DNA of 64,000 bases from Halomonas sp. A40-4 (lineage in GTDB: Bacteria > Pseudomonadota > Gammaproteobacteria > Pseudomonadales > Halomonadaceae). The notes below the pieces were generated by a model. The model had not been told where the DNA came from. It made no database searches and was given only the letters and a program-made list of their open reading frames with translations. Position numbers and translations under genes: made by a program. The stretch covers positions 186,001-250,000 of the forward strand of contig NZ_CP065230.1 of the NCBI RefSeq assembly GCF_015767635.1. Direction: 5' to 3'. Position 1 is the first letter of the stretch. Each line of letters opens with the position of its first letter. Below, piece by piece: positions 8,405 to 17,381 of this stretch.

Positions 8405-9295
8405 TCAAGCGCTTGGCTCGGCCGAGAGGGGCGCGGTTTTGCGCCGCCAGCGGGCTGCCAAGCTGTGATAGCGACCGAAAAGGGCAGAGAGCAGATAGCC
8501 AATGCCGGCCAGCAGAATGATGCTCGGCCCGGACGGAATATCGAGATGGAACGACAGCAGTAGCCCGCCGGTACTGGAAATCATGGCAAGCGACACGGCA
8601 ATGCCGATCAACCCCTCCAGGCGCTTGCTCCAGAACCGTGCCGAGGTGGCGGGCAGCATCATCAAGCCTACTGCCATCAGTGTCCCCAGGGTCTGAAACC
8701 CGGCGGTCAGGTTGAGCACCAGCAGGCCCAGAAACACGCTGTGTACCCAGCCGCTTCGGCGGCTCTGGCCGCGCAGGAACAGCGGGTCCAGGCATTCCAC
8801 TACCAGGGCGCGGAAAATCACCGCCAGAGTCAGCACGATCAGCGTGCTCATCCCAGCGATCAGTAGCAGTGCGGTGGAGTTGATCGCCAGAATGGAGCCG
8901 AACAGCACGTGGGTGAGGTCGACACTGCTACCGCCGATCGAAATCAGCATAACGCCCGCCGCCAGCGAAATAATGAAAAAGCTGGCCATGGCAGCGTCTT
9001 CGCGCTGGCCGCCCATTTTGGACACGGCCCCGGCAAGCAATGCCACCATGACACCAAACAGCACGCCGCCGATGCTCATCACCGGCAGCGAAAACCCGGC
9101 CAGCAGAAAGCCCAGCGCCACCCCCGGCAGAATCGCGTGGGCCATGGCATCGCCAATCAGGCTCATGCCACGTAGTACCAGGAACACCCCCAGCGTAGGT
9201 GCCGCCAGTGACAGCGCCAGACCGCCGACCACCGCGCGGCGCATAAAGCCGTAATCGAAAGGCGCGATAATCCAGGCATCAAGCAGAGCCAGCAT
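8405..9295 (-). CDS. znuB: Zinc ABC transporter permease
   Basis: A 296-residue inner-membrane permease of the ABC-3 family (ZnuB). About eight hydrophobic segments are visible, with the family pattern RRAVVGGLALSLAAPTLGVFLVLRGMSLIGDAMAHAILPGVALGFL near the N-terminus and FQTLGTLMAVGLMMLPATSARFW in the C-terminal half. It forms the channel between ZnuA and the ZnuC ATPase. Its start overlaps the znuC 3' end by 17 bp, supporting one coupled operon. Confidence 0.94.
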   Translation of the reverse strand: MLALLDAWIIAPFDYGFMRRAVVGGLALSLAAPTLGVFLVLRGMSLIGDAMAHAILPGVALGFLLAGFSLPVMSIGGVLFGVMVALLAGAVSKMGGQREDAAMASFFIISLAAGVMLISIGGSSVDLTHVLFGSILAINSTALLLIAGMSTLIVLTLAVIFRALVVECLDPLFLRGQSRRSGWVHSVFLGLLVLNLTAGFQTLGTLMAVGLMMLPATSARFWSKRLEGLIGIAVSLAMISSTGGLLLSFHLDIPSGPSIILLAGIGYLLSALFGRYHSLAARWRRKTAPLSAEPSA

Positions 9296-10013
9296 GTCGA
9301 CCTCCCACGGTGAACGGCACCACTTCTGCCGGGGCGTGTTGGTGCGTCAGGGCGCCGGGCGATACCCAGCGACCGTGACCGCCGTTGAGCATCAATACCT
9401 CGTCGGCCAGGCGGCGCAGGTGGTCCATATCGTGCAGCACCAGAATCAGGGTGGCCCCGTCATCGGCCATCTGGCGCAGGATGCGGATCAGGATATCCAC
9501 CGTCTCGCTATCCACGTTGGCAAACGGCTCGTCGAGTAGTAACAGCTCGGCTTCCTGCATCAGCGTACGGCCAATCAAGGCGCGCTGGCGCTGGCCGCCG
9601 GAAAGCTCGCCCAGCGGGCGGTGCGCCAGATGAGAAATGCCCAGCCGCGCCATGATCTCGCGGCCCTTGCGGTAATGCGACGCACAGTAGCCTTTCAGCG
9701 CCCCATGGCTCGGCCAGCTGCCGGTCATGACCAGCTCTTCCACGCTCATCGGAAAGGTCAGATCCAACGCCAGCTGTTGGGGCAGCCAGGCGCGGCGTTC
9801 TTTCGGCACGGTGCACACCACCTTGCCGCTGATCGGGCGTAGCTCACCCATGATGGCTTGAATCAGCGTGCTTTTGCCCGAGCCATTAGCCCCAATCAAG
9901 GCGGTAATCGCGCCAGGCTGAAAGTCGCCTTCCACATGCTCAAGCACCGTGCGGTGCCCCTGAGCCAAATGCAGGTTGTGCAGTTGCAGGCGTGATAGTG
10001 AGCGCTGACTCAT
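9279..10013 (-). CDS. znuC: Zinc ABC transporter ATPase
   Basis: Cytoplasmic ATPase of the ZnuABC importer, about 244 residues from the ATG at 10013. Walker A is GANGSGKST, the Q-loop is in AWLPQQLALDL, the ABC signature is [13 protein letters not shown] and Walker B is LLLLDEPFANVD, with the switch His in LVLHDMDHL. The longer open frame to 10121 is rejected because it would overlap a better small ORF in another frame. That small ORF's TGA overlaps this ATG (ATGA), so znuC is translationally coupled to it. Confidence 0.92.
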   Translation of the reverse strand: MSQRSLSRLQLHNLHLAQGHRTVLEHVEGDFQPGAITALIGANGSGKSTLIQAIMGELRPISGKVVCTVPKERRAWLPQQLALDLTFPMSVEELVMTGSWPSHGALKGYCASHYRKGREIMARLGISHLAHRPLGELSGGQRQRALIGRTLMQEAELLLLDEPFANVDSETVDILIRILRQMADDGATLILVLHDMDHLRRLADEVLMLNGGHGRWVSPGALTHQHAPAEVVPFTVGGRHAGSA

Positions 10014-10159
10014 GATGTCCACCCGTTGGCCCACAGCACCATCAACCAAAGCACCAGCAGCGGTACCGTTACCGACAGCAACCGCCGTACCGCCGACAGC
10101 GACATCAGCGAAAAATGACAAGGGCCTTCCCTGTTGTGGCGATGCGAATGCTCACTCAT
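10010..10159 (-). CDS. 49-aa His-containing single-TM protein, first in znu operon
   Basis: A 49-codon ORF with a GAGG ribosome site 9 nt before the ATG and a stop that overlaps the znuC start by 4 nt. The N-terminus MSEHSHRHNREGPCHF carries histidines and a cysteine that could bind zinc. The rest contains one membrane segment (LLSVTVPLLVLWLMVLWANGW). It lies 30 bp downstream of a Zur-like palindrome, so it would be the first gene of the zinc-starvation operon. I know no family for it; a role as a small accessory of ZnuBC is only a guess from position. Confidence 0.7.
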   Translation of the reverse strand: MSEHSHRHNREGPCHFSLMSLSAVRRLLSVTVPLLVLWLMVLWANGWTS

Positions 10160-10188
10160 TAAAGCCGACCTCGTGAATAATCGAATAG

Positions 10189-10201
10189 GTTATAACATAA
10201 C
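10189..10201. promoter_or_regulatory. Putative Zur operator
   Basis: GTTAT-AAC-ATAAC is an inverted repeat that resembles the core of gammaproteobacterial Zur boxes. It lies about 30 bp before the start of the znu operon, in an AT-rich promoter-like stretch. Zur with Zn2+ would repress here. Confidence 0.65.
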
Positions 10202-10404
10202 GATGGCAAAGCCAAAAATTTGCCGCTTATTTTACGCGCTCAGCGGCACAGGGCAACGCTAATCATGCAGTCTTGCACTTAAAGCGTGCCGCATAAATGT
10301 GAGTGAAAGCTGAGGGAATCTAGGAAAAATATAGAAAGCGCCGAAAGACCTAATAACCCCCCGTCGATAACGAGGGATATCTTGGAGGACGTCTCACACT
10401 GTTA

Positions 10405-10707
10405 TTATTCCTCCGGACTCGGCTCCATAGCACGCTTGTCGTCAGGGAGACGGACGATGTCGCCTTTGTGGAGCTTGCCGTGGCTGTCCAGGCGCTGGCC
10501 CTGGGGGCCAATGATCGCTACCACCGGGCCGATGCTGACCGCTTCGTCTTCCTGGTAGCTTTGCACGTCGACTCGAACCGAACAGCCCTGGTAGCGGGCG
10601 GAGATGATATCACCGGTATGCGGTCTGGCGTCGTGGTTGGGATCCTGGGCGTAATGGTGCGCAACGCTGGCGCTGCCTGGCATATCCCATTCAATGTGCC
10701 GATGCAT
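10405..10707 (-). CDS. Hypothetical protein, about 100 aa
   Basis: A soluble protein starting at the ATG at 10707, preceded by AAGGAG with 6 nt spacing; the open frame runs a further 10 codons upstream without a ribosome site. It has no signal peptide, membrane segment or cysteine pairs. The sequence HTGDIISARYQGCSVRVDVQ and later LHKGDIVRLPDDKRA suggests a small beta-rich fold. I do not recognise the family. It is transcribed alone, away from its neighbours. Confidence 0.65.
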   Translation of the reverse strand: MHRHIEWDMPGSASVAHHYAQDPNHDARPHTGDIISARYQGCSVRVDVQSYQEDEAVSIGPVVAIIGPQGQRLDSHGKLHKGDIVRLPDDKRAMEPSPEE

Positions 10708-10775
10708 AGAAAACTCCTTCTTCGTGGTGCGTTGCAAGCAACAAAGATAAATATCGTTATATTAGCGTAGCTTAC

Positions 10776-11711
10776 TTATTCGCTACTTTCGCCCTGGTTA
10801 GGCTGTCCGACGTGTTGAAACATGAAGTTAAGCGCTGCGGGCAGACTGGCCCGCCAGACTCTCCAGGTATGGCCGCCGGGGTAAAGGTCCATATGCACTG
10901 AGGTGGGTTGAATCTTTTCCATGGCCTGGCGCAGTTGCCGGGCGTGAAACTCGGCGTCATATACATCACTGCGCCCTGCGCTGATATACATTGGAACGTG
11001 GGGCACGTCGCTATGCTCTTCCAAGGGGCGAGGCGTCACTTTGATGCGGTAATCCTCAAGGTGCGCGGTGTAGTTCAACTGCTGCCAAAGCTGGCGGTCG
11101 AACTCGCCCTGATCGTCAAGAAAGGCAGGGTGACGGTTGGCAGAGGAGTTGTTGGGTGGAAAAGGCACATAGCTCGCGGGACTGAGCGCGGCGACGGCCG
11201 CGAAAAGGTCGGGGCGCTCCAGGGCGAAGTTAATCGCGCCAAAACCGCCGGCCGAGAGCCCACCCACGCCGCGCATCGAGCGCTCGTCGCCCACACGGTA
11301 GTGGTTTTCCACATGGGGCATGAGGTCGTTGAAAAAGGCACTGCGGGCCGCTTCGTTATGGCCATCGACCCACCAGCTGCGGCTGCCGGGCATGATGAAG
11401 ACGCTGGGCGGAATGTGCCCGGCACGAATCAACCGGTCAGCGGTCTGCTGCAAATTGCCCTTGGCCAGCCAGTCGCGTTCGTTACCAAACGAGCCGTGCA
11501 GGAGGTAAACCACAGGGTAGACGGTGTCGCTGTTTTCAGCATAGCCATCAGGCAGGTAAACCGTGTAGGGGTAGGGGTTGCCCAACGTCGGCGAATCGAA
11601 ATGGTGTCGCTCCACACTGCTGGCGAGGGCGGTTGAAGTGGCCGCCAACAGCCCCGCGAGTAAACCAAACAGGCTGATGAATCCGAGCCGCCAAAGTGGG
11701 CGTTTCCTCAT
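10776..11711 (-). CDS. Secreted esterase D-family alpha/beta hydrolase
   Basis: About 311 residues in the putative-esterase family (PF00756). A signal peptide (RPLWRLGFISLFGLLAGLLAATSTALA) predicts export. The oxyanion-side stretch VYLLHGSFG, the nucleophile elbow GLSAGG and the acid/base end with AGRSDVY and YPGGHTW give a full Ser-Asp-His set. Family members cleave esters such as siderophore, acyl or feruloyl esters; the substrate here is unknown. I use the ATG at 11711 (GAGG upstream), which places the signal peptide at the true N-terminus, rather than an open frame 23 codons longer. Confidence 0.85.
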   Translation of the reverse strand: MRKRPLWRLGFISLFGLLAGLLAATSTALASSVERHHFDSPTLGNPYPYTVYLPDGYAENSDTVYPVVYLLHGSFGNERDWLAKGNLQQTADRLIRAGHIPPSVFIMPGSRSWWVDGHNEAARSAFFNDLMPHVENHYRVGDERSMRGVGGLSAGGFGAINFALERPDLFAAVAALSPASYVPFPPNNSSANRHPAFLDDQGEFDRQLWQQLNYTAHLEDYRIKVTPRPLEEHSDVPHVPMYISAGRSDVYDAEFHARQLRQAMEKIQPTSVHMDLYPGGHTWRVWRASLPAALNFMFQHVGQPNQGESSE

Positions 11712-11827
11712 GAGCACCTCGTCTGTCGGGAATTCTCGTGTTCTACCGGGGTCGGACAACTCACGGGGTGGGATGTTCAAGATGCTAATGCGTCGGCGTC
11801 GCGCAACACAACGTGGCGGGAGGGTTC

Positions 11828-12862
11828 ATGCAGAAAGTGGAAGAAATCTTTTGGCTTAGAGCTTACGGCTGTATAGCCGTTTTTTTATTCCACTTGATGG
11901 ACCAGGTCAACAAGTACGTCGACAACCTCGTCACTGATTTCATGCGTATCCCCCTGGTATTGGGGACGCCGATTTTCCTGTTTATTTCGGTGTTCGTCTT
12001 TGCCGTTCGCTACGATAAAGCGGTGCCTGAAGGGTTCATACGCCAGCGGGTCAAATACGTCATGCTGCCGTATTTCGTTTATGGATTTATCTATTCAACG
12101 GCGGAGTGGGCGAAAAGGGGGGCAGAAGGTGACCCGGTCAACTTCTGGGCCAATGCCGTTGAGTATTTTGTTTATGCCGGCTGGCACGGTTACTTCCTGA
12201 TCATTGCGATGCAGTTTTATGTCGGTTATTGGCTGTTTACCCGCTTGCGCCTCTGGCGAGTCAACCCGGTACCGTGGTTCTGGCTATCTTGCCTGATCAG
12301 CATGGCCTACTGGGGAACGGCGTACTGGCAGGGCGTCAATCCGCCGGGGTATCTGCTCTGGGTGGCGCCGCTGGGCTGGCTTTACCTGTTTTTCCTGGCG
12401 TTGGTACTCGTGCGTTACTACCCGCTGGCCCCTAATGGCATCAAAGCCCAGCGACCGCAGTGGATGAAGTATCTGGCCCACCCGGCCTGCCTGGGCTTGT
12501 TTGTACTTGGGCTTGGTGTGGCAACACTTGCCCACCTGCCGGCCTTTACATCAAAAGAGGTCTGGGTCATTCCGTTCTTTGTGTTGTTTACGCTCTGCGC
12601 CACACGTCAGCTCAAGGGCTATACGGCACCGAATTGGGTCCGCCAGATCAATGTGTATTCGTTTGGCATCTATCTGGCGCATCCGATGTTTTTCATCGCC
12701 ACCGACCTGATCATCGCGCCTTTATCGCTGCCCATCGTGGTTTACGCCGTAATGCTTGCGTTGGTGAGCATTACGGGCTGTATCGTGCTAAGCAAGGTGG
12801 TCAATACATCCAGAATCGGGGCGATGATGTTTGGCAAGAAACTGAATGTGGCCATGCACTAG
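11828..12862 (+). CDS. Acyltransferase 3-family membrane protein
   Basis: About 344 residues, roughly ten membrane helices. The opening WLRAYGCIAVFLFHLMDQ carries the Arg and His of the acyltransferase-3 family (PF01757), integral membrane enzymes that O-acylate sugars of surface polysaccharides. Near the C-terminus NVYSFGIYLAHPMFF is also typical. I start at the ATG at 11828, preceded by GGGAGG. It converges on a gene with glycosyltransferase-like features, which would suit a surface glycan role, but no cluster is present. Confidence 0.82.
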   Translation: MQKVEEIFWLRAYGCIAVFLFHLMDQVNKYVDNLVTDFMRIPLVLGTPIFLFISVFVFAVRYDKAVPEGFIRQRVKYVMLPYFVYGFIYSTAEWAKRGAEGDPVNFWANAVEYFVYAGWHGYFLIIAMQFYVGYWLFTRLRLWRVNPVPWFWLSCLISMAYWGTAYWQGVNPPGYLLWVAPLGWLYLFFLALVLVRYYPLAPNGIKAQRPQWMKYLAHPACLGLFVLGLGVATLAHLPAFTSKEVWVIPFFVLFTLCATRQLKGYTAPNWVRQINVYSFGIYLAHPMFFIATDLIIAPLSLPIVVYAVMLALVSITGCIVLSKVVNTSRIGAMMFGKKLNVAMH

Positions 12863-13431
12863 GCGACCCCTGGCGAGGTGGTGGCATTGTCGTTGGTCAA
12901 CGTATGAATGCGGGTGGGGCAGGCATGCAGTCGCTGCATGAAGTCGTGCAGGGCGCTGCGGTCGAGGTCCGGGTCGAAGCCGCCCAGACGCTCCAACCAC
13001 GTTCGTCGAACCGCTATGTAGGGCGGCGATTGTAGCGTTGAGGCTAAAAAGCGTTGTAACAGGCGTGCGGGAAAGGTGGGCTCACTGGGGCCGAGCACGA
13101 CGGCATCCACGGCGTAGCTATCCAGCATGGGAAACATTGCCACCCAAAGTGTCACCGGCAGGGCCTTGGCGTGGAGGGCAAACACCAGCCATTCGGCCTG
13201 ACTGGTGGCGGCCGAATGGTTCAGCCGCGCACCCAGCGCGGTGCCCGGCAGGGTGGTGCAGTGGGCAGCGAAGCGTTGCTCCATCAAGGTTAACCGGGGG
13301 TCACGGTGCAAACTGGTTATCTGCAGTGTGAAAGCGGGATGGTCGGCGGCTGCTAGGTGAATGTTGCGTAAATGGCGGGGCAGTTGGGCACCCGTTACGC
13401 TGGTGTCGATAATAAAGCAGACCGACTTCAT
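12859..13431 (-). CDS. Glycosyltransferase-like protein, diverged
   Basis: 190 residues with GGAGGG before the ATG. The C-terminal half has VRRTWLERLGGFDPDLDRSALHDFMQRL, which resembles the acceptor-side end of family 2 glycosyltransferases (RxxxFExLGGFDE...DxxLxxR). The N-terminal half lacks the DDGS/DxD nucleotide-binding motifs, so it may be a degenerate or non-enzymatic relative. It overlaps the convergent acyltransferase by 4 bp. Moderate confidence that it is a gene, low that it is an active transferase. Confidence 0.6.
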   Translation of the reverse strand: MKSVCFIIDTSVTGAQLPRHLRNIHLAAADHPAFTLQITSLHRDPRLTLMEQRFAAHCTTLPGTALGARLNHSAATSQAEWLVFALHAKALPVTLWVAMFPMLDSYAVDAVVLGPSEPTFPARLLQRFLASTLQSPPYIAVRRTWLERLGGFDPDLDRSALHDFMQRLHACPTRIHTLTNDNATTSPGVA

Positions 13432-13558
13432 GGGTTGCCCTCCGGTCTATGTGTCTGGTTTTTGCTTATTGTAACTGATTGTGTATAAAAGTTTACTATA
13501 GTCTCTACCGTTTGGCGCGCAAGTAAATTAAGCGGGTGGATTTGGCTGCAATATCGAG

Positions 13559-13575
13559 TGCACCTATATGGTGCG
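13559..13575. promoter_or_regulatory. NtrC binding site upstream of glnA
   Basis: TGCACCTATATGGTGCG matches the NtrC consensus TGCACC-N5-GGTGCA at all but the last base. It lies about 200 bp upstream of the predicted sigma-54 start point, a normal enhancer distance. Weaker half-sites (GGTGCAA at 13601, GGCACCA at 13664, TTGGTGCA at 13725) lie between it and the promoter. This 540-bp gap before glnA holds no other gene I can see. Confidence 0.9.
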
Positions 13576-13735
13576 CTTAAGTCTATTCTTGCTTATTTGT
13601 GGTGCAATAGTTGGCGGCATCAGGTTTTGAATGGACGTTTATGCTTGATATGCAACATGAAGTGGCACCAGAGTGATTTTTAAAGTCATTTAAAAACAAC
13701 TATTTGCCATTATTTTATGCCATATTGGTGCAAGA

Positions 13736-13753
13736 TTGGCACGCAACCTGCAT
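13736..13753 (+). promoter_or_regulatory. Sigma-54 promoter of glnA
   Basis: TTGGCACGCAACCTGCAT carries the -24 GG and -12 GC elements of the TGGCAC-N5-TTGC class with correct spacing. Transcription would start near 13763, leaving a leader of about 200 nt before the glnA ATG. Confidence 0.9.
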
Positions 13754-13969
13754 TATTAGCGGTAGCGGCTAGTAGGTCATAGGCAAATCGCCTGGCGGCG
13801 TGCTACAACATTAGCCGGTTTCTATCGCTAGACGTTCTGTTGATGGCAACGGACAAACGTTGAGTGAATAAGCAAGGCAGGCGTGCCATGATGCACGCGA
13901 CATGTCGAACAACATTTATTGGTAGCTTACTGTCATTAGCTTTAAGCCACGCTCATACCGGAGGACACT

Positions 13970-15376
13970 ATGTCAGCCAAGACTCTCGCGCTAATTGAAG
14001 AGCATGATGTTAAGTGGGTAGACCTGCGTTTCACCGACACCCGCGGTAAAGAGCAGCACGTGACCGTGCCTGCCCGCGATGTGGACGAAGATTTTTTCGA
14101 AAACGGTCAGATGTTTGATGGTTCGTCCATCAACGGCTGGAAGGGCATCAACGAATCCGACATGATTCTGCGCCCCGAAGATGGCACTGCCTATCTCGAT
14201 CCCTTCACTGAAGATGCCACGCTGGTATTGCGCTGTGACATTATCGAACCGGCCACCATGCAGGGCTATGACCGTGACCCACGCTCCATTGCCAAGCGCG
14301 CCGAGGCGTACCTGCAGTCAACCGGTCTTGGCGACACGGCTTTCTTCGGTCCTGAGCCCGAGTTTTTCATCTTTGACGAAGTCCACTGGAAATCCGACAT
14401 CCAGGGCGCCATGTACAAGATCACGTCTGAAGAAGGTGCATGGGCCACGGACAGCCAGGTAGAAGGTGGCAATCTGGGCCACCGTCCGCGTGTTAAAGGC
14501 GGCTACTTCCCGGTTCCACCGGTCGATAGCTTCCACGATATCCGTGGTGCCATGTGTAACACCCTGGAAGCGATCGGCCAGTCGGTAGAAGTTCACCACC
14601 ACGAAGTTTCCAACGCTGGTCAGAACGAAATCGGTGTGAAGTTCAACACGCTGGTGAAGAAAGCCGACGAAGTTCAGGAAATGAAGTATGTGATCCACAA
14701 CGTGGCGCATGCCTACGGCAAAACGGCAACCTTCATGCCGAAGCCGCTGGTGGGTGATAACGGTTCGGGCATGCACGTTCACCAGTCGTTCTGGAAGGAC
14801 GGTACCAACCAGTTCGCAGGCGACGAGTACGCGGGTCTCTCCGAAATGGCGCTTTACTATATTGGCGGCATCATCAAGCACGCCCGTGCCCTGAACGCCT
14901 TCACCAACGCTTCTACCAACTCGTACAAGCGCTTGGTACCGGGTTTCGAGGCACCGGTCATGCTGGCTTACAGTGCCCGTAACCGTTCGGCATCCATTCG
15001 TATTCCGTACACGGCCAGCCCGAAAGGCAAGCGTGTTGAAACCCGCTTCCCTGACCCGACGGCCAACCCGTACCTGGCTTTTGCGGCGATGCTGATGGCC
15101 GGTATCGACGGCATCAAGAACAAGATTCACCCTGGCGACGCCATGGACAAGAACTTGTACGACCTGCCGCCGGAAGAAGGCAAGTCGGTACCCACCGTGG
15201 CAAGCAGCCTGGATCAGGCGCTGGAAGCGCTGGACACCGACCGGGCCTTCCTGACCGAAGGTGGCGTGTTCACCGACGAAATGATCGATGCCTACATCGA
15301 ACTCAAGATGGAAGACGTGGAGCGGATCCGCATGACCACGCATCCGGTCGAGTTTGATATGTATTATAGCTGCTAA
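13970..15376 (+). CDS. glnA: Glutamine synthetase type I
   Basis: GlnA makes glutamine from glutamate, ammonia and ATP; it is a cytoplasmic dodecamer. 468 residues, the standard GSI-beta length. Signatures: [18 protein letters not shown], the ATP-binding [16 protein letters not shown], and [21 protein letters not shown]. The adenylylation site is Tyr397 in NLYDLPPEE, so activity is expected to be tuned by GlnE. GGAGG lies 5 nt before the ATG. Upstream are a sigma-54 promoter and NtrC site; downstream a strong terminator, then a group II intron. Confidence 0.99.
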   Translation: MSAKTLALIEEHDVKWVDLRFTDTRGKEQHVTVPARDVDEDFFENGQMFDGSSINGWKGINESDMILRPEDGTAYLDPFTEDATLVLRCDIIEPATMQGYDRDPRSIAKRAEAYLQSTGLGDTAFFGPEPEFFIFDEVHWKSDIQGAMYKITSEEGAWATDSQVEGGNLGHRPRVKGGYFPVPPVDSFHDIRGAMCNTLEAIGQSVEVHHHEVSNAGQNEIGVKFNTLVKKADEVQEMKYVIHNVAHAYGKTATFMPKPLVGDNGSGMHVHQSFWKDGTNQFAGDEYAGLSEMALYYIGGIIKHARALNAFTNASTNSYKRLVPGFEAPVMLAYSARNRSASIRIPYTASPKGKRVETRFPDPTANPYLAFAAMLMAGIDGIKNKIHPGDAMDKNLYDLPPEEGKSVPTVASSLDQALEALDTDRAFLTEGGVFTDEMIDAYIELKMEDVERIRMTTHPVEFDMYYSC

Positions 15377-15419
15377 CAACAGCGGCTAATCTCACCTATG
15401 TGGTGCAGATGATCCTAAA

Positions 15420-15441
15420 CCCCGCCACGGCGGGGTTTTTT
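15420..15441 (+). terminator. glnA terminator
   Basis: CCCCGCC-AC-GGCGGGG followed by six T residues, 43 bp after the glnA stop. The predicted group II intron begins 3 nt beyond the T-tract. Confidence 0.93.
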
Positions 15442-15444
15442 AGT

Positions 15445-17369
15445 GTGCGCCAGGCATGGCGCGCAGCGCCTTAACTGGCGCTGTTCCTGGGGGTGGTGCC
15501 TCAGGATGACTTGGGGGTGAAAGTCCCCTGCACGCCCGGCAAGGGGAAGTGCTAGCCGACGGCAAGGGTGTCTCCCGCGAGGGGGAATCTGAAGGCAGCC
15601 TGAGGCAAAACGCTGGCCTGACGAATAGGAAGCGGATACGAGGCGTTATGGCGGGGTGAGGTGGCACTAATCACTAAAGCCCGATACTTGCACGGAACGT
15701 CATGACGTAAATCCGACAGGCATAAGCGGGAAGGTCGCGCGTCTTACCCTGGGAGGTCTGGTGGTCTGCCATGGTGCTACCGGCGTCGAGAGGCGACGGG
15801 ATGGACCACCAGACGTCAGCAGAGGCCATAGTAAGTGCCGGTTCACTCCGGCACCAAGGGCCGAACATGAAGAACCGCGAGTAGGCGATAACGTCTCGAG
15901 GATCGATCATGAAGACAGAAACTGACGCTAACACCGTCACTCACCCAGAGGGGCAGGGGCAGTACCCTGAGCCCCAGCCGGTGAGCGTCGAGACGACCCC
16001 GGCGTCGCTATCGTGGACGAAAGCGGAGCCAACCTCGCTCATGGAACGGGTCGTTGACCCGGAGAACATGGAGCGAGCTTACCGTAAGGTGGTTGCCAAC
16101 AAAGGGGCACCGGGTGTCGATGGCATGACAGTGCATCAATTAGCCAACCACCTAAAGCAATACTGGCCAACGCTGCGCGAGCGGCTGCTGGCCGACGAGT
16201 ATCACCCAAGCCCAATCCGAGCGGCCACGATCCCCAAGCCTAAAGGCGGCGAGCGGCAACTCGGCATTCCTACGGTCACAGACCGACTGATCCAGCAAGC
16301 GCTGCTGCAGGTGCTCATGCCTATCTTCGACCCGATGTTCTCCGAGTCGAGTTACGGCTACCGCCCCAAACGCAACGCCAAGCAGGCCGTCTCGTCCATG
16401 AAGGCCCACGTTACCGCCGGCCACCGCTGGGTGGTCGATCTCGACCTGGAAGCCTTCTTCGACCGAGTGAACCACGACCTGCTGATGGCACGGGTGGCGC
16501 GACGCGTTGACGACAAATGCGTGCTGCGCCTGATCCGCCGCTACCTGGAGGCAGGCATATTCCAGCACGGCCTGCCCACACCGAGACGCCAAGGAGCGCC
16601 TCAAGGTGGGCCCCTCAGCCCGCTGCTGGCGAACATCCTGCTGGACGATCTGGACAAGGAGCTGGAACGCCGAGGCCACCGCTTCTGTCGCTACGCCGAT
16701 GACGTTCAGGTGTACGTCAAAAGTCGACGAGCAGGCGAGCGTGTCATGGACAGCTTGAGTGAGTATCTCGAGAGTTCACTCCGGCTGACGGTCAATCGCC
16801 GCAAAAGTGCGGTGGATCGGCCGTGGAAACGCGGCTATCTAGGCTACAGTCTCACTCGGCACAATCAGCCGAAACTGACGCTAGCCAAGACCAGCCTGAA
16901 GCGTATGACGCAGCGTGTCCGGGAGATCCTGAAGCGTGGCAGGGGGCGTAACATCCAACGGGTAATCGAAGGGTTGAGGCCAGTCCTACGAGGATGGGCC
17001 AACTACTTCAGCCTCGTTGATGTAAAGCGCCCGCTGGAAGCGCTGGATCAATGGATACGCCGCCGCTTACGCGGCCTGCTCTGGCGGCAATGGAAGCGCC
17101 CAGCGACCCGGCGGCGGAAACTCCGAGGCCTAGGTCTGGACGCATACCGAGCTTGGAAATCGGCGGGTAATGGGCGAGGCCCCTGGTGGAATGCCGGGGC
17201 ATCGCACATGAATCAGGCCCTGCCGAGGAAGTGCTTTTATGACCATGGCCTAATCTCGATACTCGATACGGTAGGATGGCTCAAACGTTGTTCATGAACC
17301 GCCGTGGTACGGAACCGTATGCCCGGTGGTGTGAGAGGACAGGGGAGGTAACTCCCCTTCCTACTCGAT
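15445..17369 (+). mobile_element. Group II intron with internal reverse transcriptase
   Basis: About 1.9 kb. The 5' end GTGCGCC at 15445 fits the GUGYG rule. Roughly 460 nt of structured RNA (domains I-III and the start of IV) precede the RT gene. At the 3' end a domain V-like hairpin starts with GAACCGCCGT at about 17296 and a domain VI-like hairpin (CAGGGGAGGTAACTCCCCTT) is followed by CTACTCGAT, ending in AY at 17369. The intron lies between the glnA terminator and the DUF4124 gene, on the same strand as both. Insertion just past a terminator is a known habit of some bacterial introns. Boundaries are by eye and may be off by a few bases. Confidence 0.88.
15909..17297 (+). CDS. ltrA: Group II intron reverse transcriptase/maturase
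   Basis: 462 residues encoded in intron domain IV. RT blocks are visible in order: EPTSLMERVVDPENMERAYRKVVANKGAPGVDGM (RT0), IPKPKGGERQLGIPTVTDRLIQQA (RT1-2), the PMFSESSYGYRP region, DLEAFFDRVNH, GAPQGGPLSPLLANILLDDLD, and the catalytic YADD at about residues 262-265. A basic maturase (X) domain follows with LRGWANYFSLVD. The C-terminus (GRGPWWNAGASHMNQ) lacks a visible HNH endonuclease. The frame is intact, so the intron may still be active. GAGG lies 7 nt before the ATG. Confidence 0.95.
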   Translation: MKTETDANTVTHPEGQGQYPEPQPVSVETTPASLSWTKAEPTSLMERVVDPENMERAYRKVVANKGAPGVDGMTVHQLANHLKQYWPTLRERLLADEYHPSPIRAATIPKPKGGERQLGIPTVTDRLIQQALLQVLMPIFDPMFSESSYGYRPKRNAKQAVSSMKAHVTAGHRWVVDLDLEAFFDRVNHDLLMARVARRVDDKCVLRLIRRYLEAGIFQHGLPTPRRQGAPQGGPLSPLLANILLDDLDKELERRGHRFCRYADDVQVYVKSRRAGERVMDSLSEYLESSLRLTVNRRKSAVDRPWKRGYLGYSLTRHNQPKLTLAKTSLKRMTQRVREILKRGRGRNIQRVIEGLRPVLRGWANYFSLVDVKRPLEALDQWIRRRLRGLLWRQWKRPATRRRKLRGLGLDAYRAWKSAGNGRGPWWNAGASHMNQALPRKCFYDHGLISILDTVGWLKRCS

Positions 17370-17381
17370 TGAGGGGGACGC

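Noticed and set aside
14318..15379. 353-codon open frame antisense to glnA
   Set aside because: It mirrors glnA codon by codon, has no ribosome site, and resembles no protein; a shadow of strong codon bias.
15440..15940. Minus-strand ORFs in the 5' part of the group II intron
   Set aside because: They lie in structured intron RNA, have no ribosome sites and match no protein pattern.
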